From positions 61,758 to 125,757 of the forward strand of contig JBGTSF010000004.1 of the NCBI GenBank assembly GCA_041940425.1: DNA of 64,000 nt. The letters run 5' to 3'. This document shows positions 41,663 through 50,487 of the stretch, piece after piece; the stretch's first letter is position 1; every line of letters begins with the position of its first letter. A model generated the notes under the pieces. The model had not been told where the DNA came from. It searched no databases and was given only the letters and a program-made list of their open reading frames with translations. Made by a program: the position numbers and the translations under genes. This DNA is from DATHTS01 sp041940425. GTDB lineage: Bacteria; Acidobacteriota; Blastocatellia; Pyrinomonadales; Pyrinomonadaceae.

Positions 41663-43348
41663 CTAATGTTTGAAGTGCCTGATTCCCGTAAAGACCATCG
41701 CCAAGCCGTGTTCATTTGCCGCCGCAATAACTTCCTCATCTCTGACCGAACCGCCGGGCTGAATGATCGCCGAAACGCCGTATTTCGCGGCTTCGTCCAC
41801 ACCGTCGCGGAACGGGAAAAAAGCATCCGAAGCGAGAACCGAATTTTTCAAATCCAGATTCGTCCGTCCGGCGCGTTCGGCGGCAATTCTGACCGAATCA
41901 ATGCGGTTCATCTGTCCCGCGCCGACGCCGACGGTTTGAAATTCATTGGTAAAAACGATCGCGTTCGATTTGACGTGCTTGCATACTTTCCACGCAAACT
42001 GCAACGCTTTCAGTTCGCTTTCGGTCGGCTGTTTTTCGGAAACGACCTTTAATTCTACGGCGGAAATCTTATAAGCGTCGGGCGTTTGCACGAGCATTCC
42101 GCCCGAAATTTTGCGGTATTCGAGCGAGTTCTGAACCGCTTCCGCCTTTAAAACTCTGAGATTTTTTTTCTTTTTGAAAATCTCCAAAGCTTCCGTTTCA
42201 AATTCCGGCGCGATGACGACTTCTGTAAATATCTCGTTGACCGCTTCGGCTTCTTCACCGGAAACTTTGCGGTTAAAAGCGACGATGCCGCCGAACGCCG
42301 AAACCGGATCGGTTTCCAGAGCGCGTTTATAAGCTTCGAGATTATTTTCGCCGCTACCGACACCCGACGGATTCGTATGTTTGATGATCGCGCAGGCGAG
42401 TTCGTCAAAATCCTGCACCAATCTCCAAGCCGCGTCAGCATCCAGATAATTGTTATACGACATTTCCTTGCCGTGAAGCTGTTCGGCGTAAGCGATACCG
42501 GCGATTTCCCAATCGGAAACATAAAGCGCGGCTTGCTGGTGCGGATTTTCGCCATACCGCAGGTCAAAGGATTTTTCGAGTTCGGGATCAATAATTGCGG
42601 GCAGTTCGCTTTTTTCATCGGCTTCGATTTCTTCAAACTCAAAATCATCTTCGCCGTTTTCGAAATCTTCCATTTCGGAAAAAATCCTGAAAATTTCTTC
42701 GCCCGATGCCGGATGAAATTCCTCGATCAGCGCGAATTCTTCTTCGTTTAACTGGTCGGAAAGATAATCCGAAATTATAAGATCGTAATAAGAAGTGTGC
42801 GAAAATGCGAGAGCCGCCAGACTGCGGCGTGTTTCGAGCGAGAGCGAACCTTCAGTTTCGTTAATTTCGATAATGATCTTGCTGTAAAGCCGCGGATCGG
42901 TAACGACGGCGACATCGCGCCAGTTTTTCGATGCCGAACGAATCATCGCCGGACCGCCGATGTCAATCTGCTCGACCGCTTCTTCGAGCGATACGTCTTC
43001 CTTTTCAATCGTTTTTTCAAACGGGTAAAGATTAACGACGATCAGATCAATCGGCACGATGCCGTGCGTTTCCATCGCTTCGATATGCTCGGCGTTATCG
43101 CGCAGGGCGAGAAACGCGCCGTGAATTTTCGGGTGAAGAGTTTTAACGCGCCCGTCCATCATTTCAGGAAATCCCGTTACATCCGACACTTCCGTAACAT
43201 TCAGACCGCTTTTGCGCAATGCCCGCGCCGTCCCGCCGGTGCTGATGATTTCAACGCCGAATTTATCTAATTCTTCAGCCAACTGAACGATTCCCTGTTT
43301 ATCGGAAACGCTCAAAAGCGCGCGTTTAATTTTTCTCAATTCTGTCAT
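41663..43348 (-). CDS. purH: Bifunctional IMP synthase (AICAR formyltransferase/IMP cyclohydrolase)
   Basis: This 561-residue enzyme performs the last two steps of IMP synthesis. The N-terminal cyclohydrolase domain shows VSDKQGIVQLAEEL, IISTGGTARALRKSG and RVKTLHPKIHGAFL. The C-terminal formyltransferase carries LRYGENPHQQAALY, IKHTNPSGVGSG, and the end DAFFPFRDGVDEAAK, IIQPGGSVRDEEVI. It is longer than the usual 515-530 because of an acidic linker between the domains (about residues 215-245, EMEDFENGEDDFEFEEIEADEK). A heptamer repeat lies just upstream of its start. Confidence 0.97.
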   Translation of the reverse strand: MTELRKIKRALLSVSDKQGIVQLAEELDKFGVEIISTGGTARALRKSGLNVTEVSDVTGFPEMMDGRVKTLHPKIHGAFLALRDNAEHIEAMETHGIVPIDLIVVNLYPFEKTIEKEDVSLEEAVEQIDIGGPAMIRSASKNWRDVAVVTDPRLYSKIIIEINETEGSLSLETRRSLAALAFSHTSYYDLIISDYLSDQLNEEEFALIEEFHPASGEEIFRIFSEMEDFENGEDDFEFEEIEADEKSELPAIIDPELEKSFDLRYGENPHQQAALYVSDWEIAGIAYAEQLHGKEMSYNNYLDADAAWRLVQDFDELACAIIKHTNPSGVGSGENNLEAYKRALETDPVSAFGGIVAFNRKVSGEEAEAVNEIFTEVVIAPEFETEALEIFKKKKNLRVLKAEAVQNSLEYRKISGGMLVQTPDAYKISAVELKVVSEKQPTESELKALQFAWKVCKHVKSNAIVFTNEFQTVGVGAGQMNRIDSVRIAAERAGRTNLDLKNSVLASDAFFPFRDGVDEAAKYGVSAIIQPGGSVRDEEVIAAANEHGLAMVFTGIRHFKH

Positions 43349-43359
43349 AAATAAAAATT

Positions 43360-43506
43360 GGTCTTCGGTCTTTGGTTTTGGATCTTTGGTTTTATTCGTA
43401 ACAAATCTTGTAGTTTTTCTCGTTTAACAAACAAATTTGAGAAAAAATCTAAGCGTAAGCAGTTCAATCAACCAAAGTCCAAAGACCAAAGACCAAAGAC
43501 CTTTAC
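43360..43506. repeat. CAAAGAC heptamer inverted repeat upstream of purH
   Basis: GGTCTTCGGTCTTTGG and GATCTTTGGTTTT at 43360-43393 face ACCAAAGTCCAAAGACCAAAGACCAAAG words at 43470-43506. The arms are about 35 nt and the loop about 77 nt. It lies in the 5' leader of purH, whose ATG is 12 nt away. Confidence 0.85.
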
Positions 43507-43531
43507 TTAAAAATTCCGCCGCCGTTACCGC

Positions 43532-43572
43532 AAAAAAATACCTGTCCGAAACCGAAAATATCGGTTTTCAGG
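43532..43572 (-). terminator. Terminator-like hairpin after the small membrane ORF
   Basis: On the minus strand, AAACCGA/TCGGTTT with outer CCTG/CAGG pairing (43572-43541) is followed by a TATTTTTTT tract (rc of 43532-43540). It lies about 36 nt downstream of the 24-codon ORF at 43609-43683 and could end its transcript. Confidence 0.65.
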
Positions 43573-43608
43573 ACTATAATAATCATCTAAGTTGAGTAAT
43601 CGTTTATA

Positions 43609-43683
43609 TTAAGATAACCGACCCAAAAAAAGAAGGCTCAACAAAAATGCGATTGTATAAATGACGATTTTGATAAGACTCAT
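43609..43683 (-). CDS. 24-residue single-span membrane peptide (candidate small gene)
   Basis: The minus strand holds ATG at 43683, 24 codons, and TAA at 43611-43609. The translation is MSLIKIVIYTIAFLLSLLFLGRLS, given in parts as MSLIKIVIYTIAF and LLSLLFLGRLS. A ribosome-binding site AGGAG lies 5 nt before the ATG. A hairpin-like CCTAA/TTAGG element stands just upstream, and a terminator-like hairpin follows. Such peptides (one membrane helix, basic end) often tune membrane enzymes. It is short, so it may be a chance ORF, but the set of signals around it is better than chance. Confidence 0.45.
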   Translation of the reverse strand: MSLIKIVIYTIAFLLSLLFLGRLS

Positions 43684-43760
43684 AAAATCTCCTATCCTAA
43701 AACCGGAGAGCCATATTAGGGTAACGAACAAACTATCATTTTAGTTTCGCACGGGTTTTG

Positions 43761-45233
43761 ATGTCAATTATGCCGAAAAAGTTTTCACAAGGTTTTCTGT
43801 TTCTATGTTTACTGCAGATTCTCTCATTTATCTGTTTCGCCGAAAATCTAAAAATCAATATTGAAATCCAATCCGCAAATCCGTCTTTGATAAAAATCAA
43901 CGGAAAATTTTCCGAACCGGCAGCCGAAAAAAATTTATTGTTTTTATTAAGCTACGCCGATTCGGACAATTTAGGACAGAGAATCGAAAATGTCGAATTA
44001 TTCGACCCAACAAATCAAAAAATAAATTACCGGAAAATTGCCGAAGGGTCGTTTGTCGCCGAAAAGCCGTTCAATTCGTTTTCATACCGCGTAAACGCCG
44101 CGATTCCGCCGAATGTTTTGTCAACTGCCCATATTTCTTGGGTTGCAGGCGAAAAAGGAATTTTGAAACTTAATGATTTACTGCCCGTTTTTGAAACCGA
44201 TTACAGATCGAATATTTCGCTCAAACTTCCCGAAGGATGGAAACTTTCAAGTGCCGAAAGCATTGCGAATTTAGATAATTATTTTATCGAAAAATTTGAA
44301 AACACGACTTTTATTATCGGCAAAGGCTGGAACGATCAAACTTTCAAAATTTCCGATACCGTGGTAACTCTGGTTTTGGACAATCAATGGAATATTGAAA
44401 AAGGGTTCGCCGAGCAGATCACCAGAGACATCTTGCAAAAATACGAAAGTTATTTCGGCGCGATTCCCGAAAAAAAACTTTTAATCCTGAATTTTAAATT
44501 TCCGAAAGAAGTCGGCTTCGAGCGTTGGCGGGCTGAGGCGAACGGGGCGAACATTATTATTATGTCCGCGCCGACGACGTTTGAAAGCCAATTTAAACAG
44601 CGGATACAGGAACAGCTTCGGCACGAGGTCTTTCATCTCTGGATGCCGAACAATCTCGCGCTTGACGGCGATTACGCGTGGTTTTATGAGGGATTCGCCC
44701 AATACACGGCTTTGCGCGCCGGCGTCGAACTGAATCAAATTTCTTTTAGCGATTTTCTGAATACTTTGGAACAAGCCTTTAATCTCACAAATAGGCGCAG
44801 TCAACCGATTTCGCTGATTGAGGCATCGAAAAACCGTTGGCTTGACGAATCTTCGAGCGTTTACGCAAAAGGTCTGGCGGTCGCTTTTCTTTTTGACATC
44901 GCGCTTATAAAACAAAGCGGCGGCAAACGCGATTTGATTTCGGTCTTGCGTCAAATCTACGATAAACACAAATTGCCGAATAAAAAGGAAGACGGAAATG
45001 CGGCGGTTTTGAGATTTTTTGAAGGCTACCGCGAACTTTCGCCTTTCATCGAAGACTATGTGCGCGGGACAAAAAAAACGGATATTCAAAATAATCTGGC
45101 ACATACCGGTATCGAAATCCGACGGAACTCATCAAGCATCGAATTGCGCGTAAAAAATAATCTTAACGGGCGCGAGAAAGATTTATTGAATAAACTAGGC
45201 TATAATAACTGGCGAAAAATTTTATCAAAATGA
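43761..45233 (+). CDS. Exported M61-like metallopeptidase
   Basis: This 490-residue protein has a signal peptide (FLFLCLLQILSFICFA); the ATG at 43761 or 43770 is used, not the TTG at 43758. A beta-rich N-terminal region precedes the zinc motif LRHEVFHLWMPNNL, with HEVFH and, 25 or so residues on, WFYEGFAQYTAL, where Glu is the third ligand. This HExxH-x(n)-E arrangement and the HLW motif match glycyl aminopeptidase-like M61 enzymes. It starts an operon with an SH3 protein and an Smr protein (ATGA overlaps). Confidence 0.85.
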   Translation: MSIMPKKFSQGFLFLCLLQILSFICFAENLKINIEIQSANPSLIKINGKFSEPAAEKNLLFLLSYADSDNLGQRIENVELFDPTNQKINYRKIAEGSFVAEKPFNSFSYRVNAAIPPNVLSTAHISWVAGEKGILKLNDLLPVFETDYRSNISLKLPEGWKLSSAESIANLDNYFIEKFENTTFIIGKGWNDQTFKISDTVVTLVLDNQWNIEKGFAEQITRDILQKYESYFGAIPEKKLLILNFKFPKEVGFERWRAEANGANIIIMSAPTTFESQFKQRIQEQLRHEVFHLWMPNNLALDGDYAWFYEGFAQYTALRAGVELNQISFSDFLNTLEQAFNLTNRRSQPISLIEASKNRWLDESSSVYAKGLAVAFLFDIALIKQSGGKRDLISVLRQIYDKHKLPNKKEDGNAAVLRFFEGYRELSPFIEDYVRGTKKTDIQNNLAHTGIEIRRNSSSIELRVKNNLNGREKDLLNKLGYNNWRKILSK

Positions 45234-46372
45234 GAAATTTATTTTACAAAAGAAGTATTTATTTTTATTCCGCGATAATTTTTATCACTCTTTTCGCGTC
45301 GAGCTGCGGCTTTCTATCCAGCGCGGTCGAAAACGTTTCGTCCTTTGTCGGGCTGAACGACACTGGCACGGTTATCGCGCAGCGGGCGCAGATTCGGAGT
45401 TCGTATGCCGTCGTCGCGGCTGATCTTCTGGAAGTCCAGCGCGGCGACCGGCTTCAGATTTTGGAAGAAACCGAGTTTGAAAGAGTCAGGTGGTATCGCG
45501 TGCGCGCTAGTGACGAAGAGGAAACCGAAGGCTGGATCGAAGCGCAAAACGTCATTCTCGGCGAAATCCTGGAAAAATCGAAAACTCTTGCCGAGGAAAT
45601 AAAAGATTCACAGCCGCAGGCAAACGGTCAGCTTCGCGCCGCCTCGAATCTTCGGCTTTCGCCGGAACAAACAAACGATAATATTTTATTAAAACTCGAT
45701 GCCGCTTCGACTTTTGAAATTATCAACTGGAAATATGTTCCGAAAGCTCAGACCGATGCCGACGGCGGTTCAGAGCAGACTCCCGTCATCACGACGGCAA
45801 AAGAGGTGAACGAGCCGGAAAAAATTATTGATAAATACGACATCTGGTATCTCGTCCGGCTCGACCGTTCGGTTTCGCCCGCCCCTGCCGGTTGGCTGTT
45901 CGGCAGACAAGTCGAACTCCAGGTTCCGAGCGACATCGTATTTTACCAGCAAAACGATAAAAAATTTGTTACCTGGCAGAGAATTGACGAGGTTGCCGAA
46001 GACAATCTTCCGACCAAACCGACCGATTCGGTGCAGGTCGCGCGTCCCGGAAGCTGGGTGATCTTGTGGCGCACCGACGAGGTCAAAGCGATTGACGGCG
46101 TCGAGCCGGATTTTGACGGGATTTTGATTCTCGGTTACGACAAATTCAATCAAGAACATTATTCGGTTTATCGTAACGGCAATGTCTGGGGACGCCTGCC
46201 GATGCGGATGGATGGAACAGGCGACAACAAAAATTTCACATTAAAACTGAGAAATTTCAACACCGGACAGATCGAAGACAAAACTTTTCAGCTTTCAAAA
46301 AGCGGCAACCGTCTGCGCGTTTCCGCCCCGCCGGATATGGCAAATTACGAGAAAAAAGACGCTAAAAAATGA
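45230..46372 (+). CDS. Lipoprotein with two bacterial SH3-like domains
   Basis: This 380-residue protein has a lipobox-like end of the signal (LFASSCG). Residues about 45-100 form an SH3b domain (AQRAQIRSSYAVVAADLLEVQRGDRL, WYRVRASDEEETEGWIEAQNV) and about 130-220 a second (ANGQLRAASNLRLSPEQTNDNILLKL, VRLDRSVSPAPAGWLFGRQV). The C-terminal part is unassigned. SH3b domains usually bind peptidoglycan or peptide. It overlaps the peptidase gene by 4 nt, so the two likely act together at the cell envelope. Confidence 0.8.
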   Translation: MRNLFYKRSIYFYSAIIFITLFASSCGFLSSAVENVSSFVGLNDTGTVIAQRAQIRSSYAVVAADLLEVQRGDRLQILEETEFERVRWYRVRASDEEETEGWIEAQNVILGEILEKSKTLAEEIKDSQPQANGQLRAASNLRLSPEQTNDNILLKLDAASTFEIINWKYVPKAQTDADGGSEQTPVITTAKEVNEPEKIIDKYDIWYLVRLDRSVSPAPAGWLFGRQVELQVPSDIVFYQQNDKKFVTWQRIDEVAEDNLPTKPTDSVQVARPGSWVILWRTDEVKAIDGVEPDFDGILILGYDKFNQEHYSVYRNGNVWGRLPMRMDGTGDNKNFTLKLRNFNTGQIEDKTFQLSKSGNRLRVSAPPDMANYEKKDAKK

Positions 46373-46665
46373 TCGAAGAAAATTTTGAAAATCCGTTTGG
46401 CGAAGAGTTTGAGATCGAGATCACCGACACGCTCGACCTGCACGCCTTCGCGCCGAAGGAAATAAGATCGCTCGTCGAAAATTATCTCGAAGAAGCCAGA
46501 AACAGAGGCTTTCGCACCGTTAGGATCATACACGGCAAAGGCATCGGCGTGCAGAGAGAAATCGTCCGCAAGGTTTTATCGGAAACAGACTTTGTTCGTT
46601 CATTTAAAAACGCGCCGGAATTTTCGGGCGGCTGGGGTTCGACCGTGGCGGAATTGGATATTTAG
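46369..46665 (+). CDS. Smr-domain protein
   Basis: This 98-residue cytoplasmic protein is a stand-alone Smr domain: TDTLDLHAFAPKEIRSLVENYL, then RTVRIIHGKGIGVQREIVRKVL, ending FSGGWGSTVAELDI. The DLH and HGKG motifs are the family's catalytic or DNA/RNA-binding residues. Such proteins resemble the C-terminal domain of MutS2. The start overlaps the preceding gene by 4 nt, although a nuclease-like domain has no obvious link to an envelope operon. Confidence 0.9.
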   Translation: MIEENFENPFGEEFEIEITDTLDLHAFAPKEIRSLVENYLEEARNRGFRTVRIIHGKGIGVQREIVRKVLSETDFVRSFKNAPEFSGGWGSTVAELDI

Positions 46666-46675
46666 ATTTTTTATC

Positions 46676-46942
46676 TTAATTTTCTTCGATCACGTCCGCC
46701 CAGACTTCATCTTCTTCGTCTGTAAAATCATCGAAAAACGATTCGAGTAATTCGTTTTGATCGGCGATCTGATTTTCGGCTTCGTGGACGCGGTTCGAGA
46801 GATATTTGCAGTGCTGTTCGAGTTCGCGGATGCGTTTTTTCTGCTCGCGGTCCATCCTTTCGAGATAGATCATATATAAAAATTGCAGTCCGGCAACACC
46901 CGCCAGAGATAAGGAAAGACCTATTAAAACATAAACCGTCAT
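46676..46942 (-). CDS. Small membrane protein with coiled coil and acidic tail
   Basis: This 88-residue protein has an N-terminal membrane helix (VLIGLSLSLAGVAGLQFLYMIYL), a coiled coil (DREQKKRIRELEQHCKYLSNRVHEAENQI) and an acidic C-terminus (FFDDFTDEEDEVWADVIEEN). It is not recognised. A perfect -10 (TATAAT on the minus strand) lies at 46992-46987, about 45 nt upstream of its ATG. Confidence 0.72.
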   Translation of the reverse strand: MTVYVLIGLSLSLAGVAGLQFLYMIYLERMDREQKKRIRELEQHCKYLSNRVHEAENQIADQNELLESFFDDFTDEEDEVWADVIEEN

Positions 46943-47256
46943 TTCTTTGTCCCTTTTTGCACCCGTTAAATTTCGGATTTTTTTCGATTATACTCTTGAC
47001 CTGCGGCAATTGAAAAGTAAAAATTTAAATAAATAATTTATGGTCTTTGGTTTTTGGACTTTGGTTTTTGGATATTGAGTGATTCAAAATTATTTCTTTT
47101 CTGTTTTGCCTTTTTGATTTTCAATTAAATATCTACATTAGAGAATTCTTGCCAAAGACCAAAGCCCTTAAAAAATAAAGAATGAAAATCTGTCTTTATT
47201 GATACTTTTTTATTCAAATAAAATTTCAAAAGTTTTCCCGGTTTGAGTTAAAAAAA
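46943..47256. other. Divergent intergenic region with CAAAGAC inverted repeat
   Basis: In this 314-nt gap a minus-strand TATAAT at 46992-46987 serves the small membrane gene. GGTCTTTGGTTTTTGGACTTTGG words at 47042-47072 face GCCAAAGACCAAAG at 47151-47166. The rest is AT-rich; no coding region or RNA gene was recognised. Confidence 0.7.
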
Positions 47257-47691
47257 ATGAATACTGAAAATCTTAGCCTTGTTTATACTCTTTTATGCGA
47301 TGACGTGCGCCTCGAAATGGGAAATAAAGTTTCGTTGATGGGCGTCTTTCAAAACATTATGGTCGAAAAGCTTCCCGTTTCGCTGATCAAATTCGCGGTC
47401 GTTAATCACTGGCGCGGTGAAGGAATGCATCAGACGGAAGTGCGGATCGTTTCGCCGGACAAAAAAAATCTCGTCGTTACTTCTCAACCGACCGAGATCG
47501 AACTCGCGCCCGGCGGATTTACCGATAATGTCAGTTTTTTTGTTAATGTAGTGTTTTCCACGCCCGGAACTTACTGGGTGCAAACCCTTGCGGATCAGGA
47601 ATTACTTCAGGAATTTCCGCTCATCATCACCGATGCGAAAACGGTTTCGGAAAATCAAATCGCCGAAGAAATCTCGGACACGATCAATTGA
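47257..47691 (+). CDS. DUF6941-type cytoplasmic protein
   Basis: This 144-residue protein lacks a signal peptide. It begins ENLSLVYTLLCDDVRLEMGNKVSLMGVFQNI and contains NHWRGEGMHQTEVRIVSPDKK and VVFSTPGTYWVQTLADQE, a pattern of the uncharacterised DUF6941 family. It is likely a beta-rich domain. It is convergent with the following minus-strand gene, with a bidirectional terminator between. Confidence 0.82.
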   Translation: MNTENLSLVYTLLCDDVRLEMGNKVSLMGVFQNIMVEKLPVSLIKFAVVNHWRGEGMHQTEVRIVSPDKKNLVVTSQPTEIELAPGGFTDNVSFFVNVVFSTPGTYWVQTLADQELLQEFPLIITDAKTVSENQIAEEISDTIN

Positions 47692-47706
47692 TAACGAAAT
47701 TTATTT

Positions 47707-47757
47707 AAAATCAAAAAAAGCGGAATGGATTTTTTAACCATTCCGCATTTTGATTTT
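47707..47757. terminator. Bidirectional rho-independent terminator
   Basis: Stem GCGGAATGG (47720-47728) / CCATTCCGC (47738-47746), extended by AAAATCAAAA/TTTTGATTTT on either side. It lies between convergent genes ending at 47691 (+) and 47773 (-). Confidence 0.92.
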
Positions 47758-47772
47758 AAAATTCTTAAAAAT

Positions 47773-48384
47773 TTAATTCTCCGTCGGCAGTTCCAAAGTT
47801 ATCGCCAAACGATAGATTGCCGCTTCGCTGACCTCGATTTCCTTGCTTGCCGAAACGCCTTTGGCAGTTGCAGTGATGCGAAAGCGGTCAGATTTTTGAG
47901 GAAAACGGAAAACAAATTCACCGTTTTGACTCGTGTAGCTCGAACCGACATTTTTACTCGAAGCGCCGGAAATTCTTTCGATCTCGACTTTCGCGCCGTA
48001 GATACTGCCGCCGAACTGGTTAAAAACACTGCCATTGATAATCACCAGCGTTCCCTGATCAACACGCATTACCAGCCGGCTGCCCAAATCGCCGACTCTT
48101 TTTTTCTGAACTTCGACATTATAAAGCACGCCCGATCCGTAACCTTCCCGCTCAAAAACGACGTTATACAATCCGGGTTTGAGTCCTTCCATAACAAACT
48201 CACCTTTACTGTCGGATTTTACGCTCTTTAAATCTTCGCCTTTTTGACGGACGGTGATCGTTACGCCGCTGATGCCTTTGCCCTTCGTATCGCGGACTTT
48301 TCCTTTTAACCCGCCGGTGTTTTGAGCAACGGCGAGACTTGCCGTAAAAAGCAAAAACAAACTCGATATGAACAATTTTTTCAT
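47773..48384 (-). CDS. Exported carboxypeptidase-regulatory-like domain protein
   Basis: This 203-residue protein has a signal peptide (ISSLFLLFTASLAVAQ) and a beta-sandwich domain: LKGKVRDTKGKGISGVTITVRQKG, VKSDSKGEFVMEGLKPGLYNVVFEREGYG. A second, similar copy follows (INGSVFNQFGGSIYGAKVEIERI, SYTSQNGEFVFRFPQK). It is a tandem pair of CarboxypepD_reg-like Ig-fold domains, common in Acidobacterial surface proteins. Binding partner unknown. Confidence 0.88.
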   Translation of the reverse strand: MKKLFISSLFLLFTASLAVAQNTGGLKGKVRDTKGKGISGVTITVRQKGEDLKSVKSDSKGEFVMEGLKPGLYNVVFEREGYGSGVLYNVEVQKKRVGDLGSRLVMRVDQGTLVIINGSVFNQFGGSIYGAKVEIERISGASSKNVGSSYTSQNGEFVFRFPQKSDRFRITATAKGVSASKEIEVSEAAIYRLAITLELPTEN

Positions 48385-48401
48385 ATTTTGAAAATCAAAA
48401 T

Positions 48402-49388
48402 TTAAGCCGAAGCGGTTTCGGACTTCATTTCTTTACGAAACTGTTCGGCTACATCATTGATGATGTCTTCGAGCGTTCGGGTTGGCTGGTAGCTGATCAG
48501 ACGCCCTGCTTTTTCCAGACTCGGAACGCGTCTCTGCATGTCTTCAAACCCTTCGCCGTAGGCTTCCGAATACGGAATATATTGAATCTCGCTCCGGCTT
48601 CCGGTCATTTCGATCGCTTTTTCAGCCAAATTTTTGATCGTTGTTTCCTCGGAGTTTCCCAAATTTATGACTTGACCGAAACAGTCGGGCGTTTCGAGGA
48701 CTTTGACGAGTCCTTCAACCACATCGGAAACATGACCGAAACAGCGCGATTGACTGCCGTCGCCGTGAACCGGAATCGGCTCATTTTTGAGCGCGGCTTT
48801 GATAAAACGCGGGACGACCATCCCGTATTGCCCGGTCTGGCGCGGTCCGACCGTGTTGAATAAACGCACGACGACGACCGGCAGACGGGTTTCCTTCCAA
48901 TGCGCGAGCGCGAGAAATTCATCTAAAGTTTTCGCGCAGGCATACGCCCAACGATGCTTGTCGGTCGAACCCGTCAGGAGATCGTCCTCTTCTTTGAACG
49001 GAACGGAAATCCCTTTACCGTAAACTTCCGAGGTGCTGGGAATCAAGACTCTTTTGCGGTAGCGCGAACAAAATTCGAGAACGACATCCGTTCCGCGAAA
49101 AATGGTTTCAATCGTCTGGACGGGACGTTCCATAATCAAACGAACTCCGACCGCGCTCGCCATATGGAAAACGCGGTCGGTTTCGCGGACGAGCTCCTCC
49201 ATCAAATCCGAATTTAATATCGTATCAATGATCAGACGAAATCCGTCTTTTCCTTCGAGATGCTCGACATTCGAATAGCGTCCGGTCGAAAGATCGTCAA
49301 TCACCGTGATTTCTTGTCCTTCGCCGTGAAGACGGTCTGCCAGATGACTTCCGATAAATCCCGCGCCGCCTGTAATTAATATTTTCAT
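48402..49388 (-). CDS. NAD-dependent epimerase/dehydratase (sugar-nucleotide SDR)
   Basis: This 328-residue extended SDR has the NAD loop ILITGGAGFIGSHLADRL, the Ser of the active site in STSEVYGKG, and YxxxK as YACAK. A later VRLFNTVGPRQTGQYGMVVPRF matches the UDP-glucuronate decarboxylase/UDP-glucose epimerase group. It is 27 nt before the next gene, a UDP-xylose synthase-like gene, and both likely feed surface polysaccharide synthesis. The exact reaction cannot be fixed. Confidence 0.88.
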   Translation of the reverse strand: MKILITGGAGFIGSHLADRLHGEGQEITVIDDLSTGRYSNVEHLEGKDGFRLIIDTILNSDLMEELVRETDRVFHMASAVGVRLIMERPVQTIETIFRGTDVVLEFCSRYRKRVLIPSTSEVYGKGISVPFKEEDDLLTGSTDKHRWAYACAKTLDEFLALAHWKETRLPVVVVRLFNTVGPRQTGQYGMVVPRFIKAALKNEPIPVHGDGSQSRCFGHVSDVVEGLVKVLETPDCFGQVINLGNSEETTIKNLAEKAIEMTGSRSEIQYIPYSEAYGEGFEDMQRRVPSLEKAGRLISYQPTRTLEDIINDVAEQFRKEMKSETASA

Positions 49389-49415
49389 CTAATAAAATCC
49401 AACTCCAAAAAAAAT

Positions 49416-50378
49416 TTAGTTTTGAGCAATTTTAACATCCGCCGTTTTTACTCTCTCGGCAAAATACGCGACCGTTTTTTTCAAGCCTTCCGCCAATTGA
49501 ATGGTCGGCGACCAATTTAAAAGTTCTTTCGCCCGCGTAATATCCGGCTTGCGCTGTTTCGGGTCGTCTTTCGGAAGCGGCAGAAATTTGATCCTCACAT
49601 CTTTTCCGACGGCTTTGGCGACCTCGTTTGCCAGCTCGTTCATCGTAAACTCGCCCGGATTTCCGATATTTACAGGACGATGAATAGTTTCCGCCTCGGT
49701 ATTCATCAAACGAATAATACCTTCGACCAGATCGTCAACATAGCAAAACGAGCGCGTTTGCTCGCCCGTGCCGTAAATCGTTAACTCCTCGCCGCGCAAT
49801 GCCTGAACGACAAAATTTGAAACCACTCGCCCGTCATTTTCCATCATCCGCGGTCCGTAGGTGTTGAAGATCCTAACAATTCGCGTGTCAACATTATTCT
49901 GCCGGTGATAATCCATCATCAAAGTTTCCGCGACGCGTTTACCCTCGTCGTAACATGAGCGATTTCCAATCGGGTTTACGTTGCCGAAATAATCTTCCGT
50001 CTGCGGATGAACGAGCGGGTCGCCATAGACTTCCGAAGTCGAAGCCTGCAAAATCCGCGCCCGGACGCGCTTTGCCATCCCGAGCATATTGATCGTCCCC
50101 ATCACGCTCGTTTTGACGGTTTTGACGGGATTGTATTGATAATGAATCGGCGATGCCGGACAGGCAAGATTATAGATTTGGTCAACTTCCAATAAAATCG
50201 GTTCTGTTACGTCGTGGCGAATCAATTCAAAATTGTAATTGTCGAGTAAATGAAGGACGTTTTTTCGCGTGCCGGTAAAAAAATTGTCCAGACAGATTAC
50301 TTCGTGTCCCTGATTCAAAAGCCTTTCGCACAGATGTGAGCCGATAAATCCCGCGCCGCCGGTTACAAGTATTCGCAT
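49416..50378 (-). CDS. UDP-glucuronate decarboxylase (UDP-xylose synthase)-like
   Basis: This 320-residue extended SDR uses ATG 50378 (a GTG at 50405 is in frame). Motifs: RILVTGGAGFIGSHLCERL, DNFFTGTRKNVLHLL, LACPASPIHYQYNPVKTVKTS, STSEVYGDPLVHPQTE and the catalytic YDEGKRVAE. RIFNTYGPRM follows. This is the profile of UXS, which converts UDP-glucuronate to UDP-xylose. It is in the same operon as the SDR downstream. Confidence 0.93.
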   Translation of the reverse strand: MRILVTGGAGFIGSHLCERLLNQGHEVICLDNFFTGTRKNVLHLLDNYNFELIRHDVTEPILLEVDQIYNLACPASPIHYQYNPVKTVKTSVMGTINMLGMAKRVRARILQASTSEVYGDPLVHPQTEDYFGNVNPIGNRSCYDEGKRVAETLMMDYHRQNNVDTRIVRIFNTYGPRMMENDGRVVSNFVVQALRGEELTIYGTGEQTRSFCYVDDLVEGIIRLMNTEAETIHRPVNIGNPGEFTMNELANEVAKAVGKDVRIKFLPLPKDDPKQRKPDITRAKELLNWSPTIQLAEGLKKTVAYFAERVKTADVKIAQN

Positions 50379-50487
50379 AGTTTTATTTGAATTCGGAATA
50401 ATCACCGTAAAAAAAGCCGCAGATTTTCCAAAATCAAATTATAGTTGTTAAAAGTTTTTTTCCAAATGAAGTTTTGCGGTTTTACGG

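Noticed and set aside
44481..45104. Long antisense reading frame opposite the M61-like peptidase
   Set aside because: The plus strand has a clear signal peptide and HExxH motif; the antisense product has no recognisable features. The same holds for other long opposite-strand frames, for example at 3048-3272, 31826-32401 and 54030-54602.
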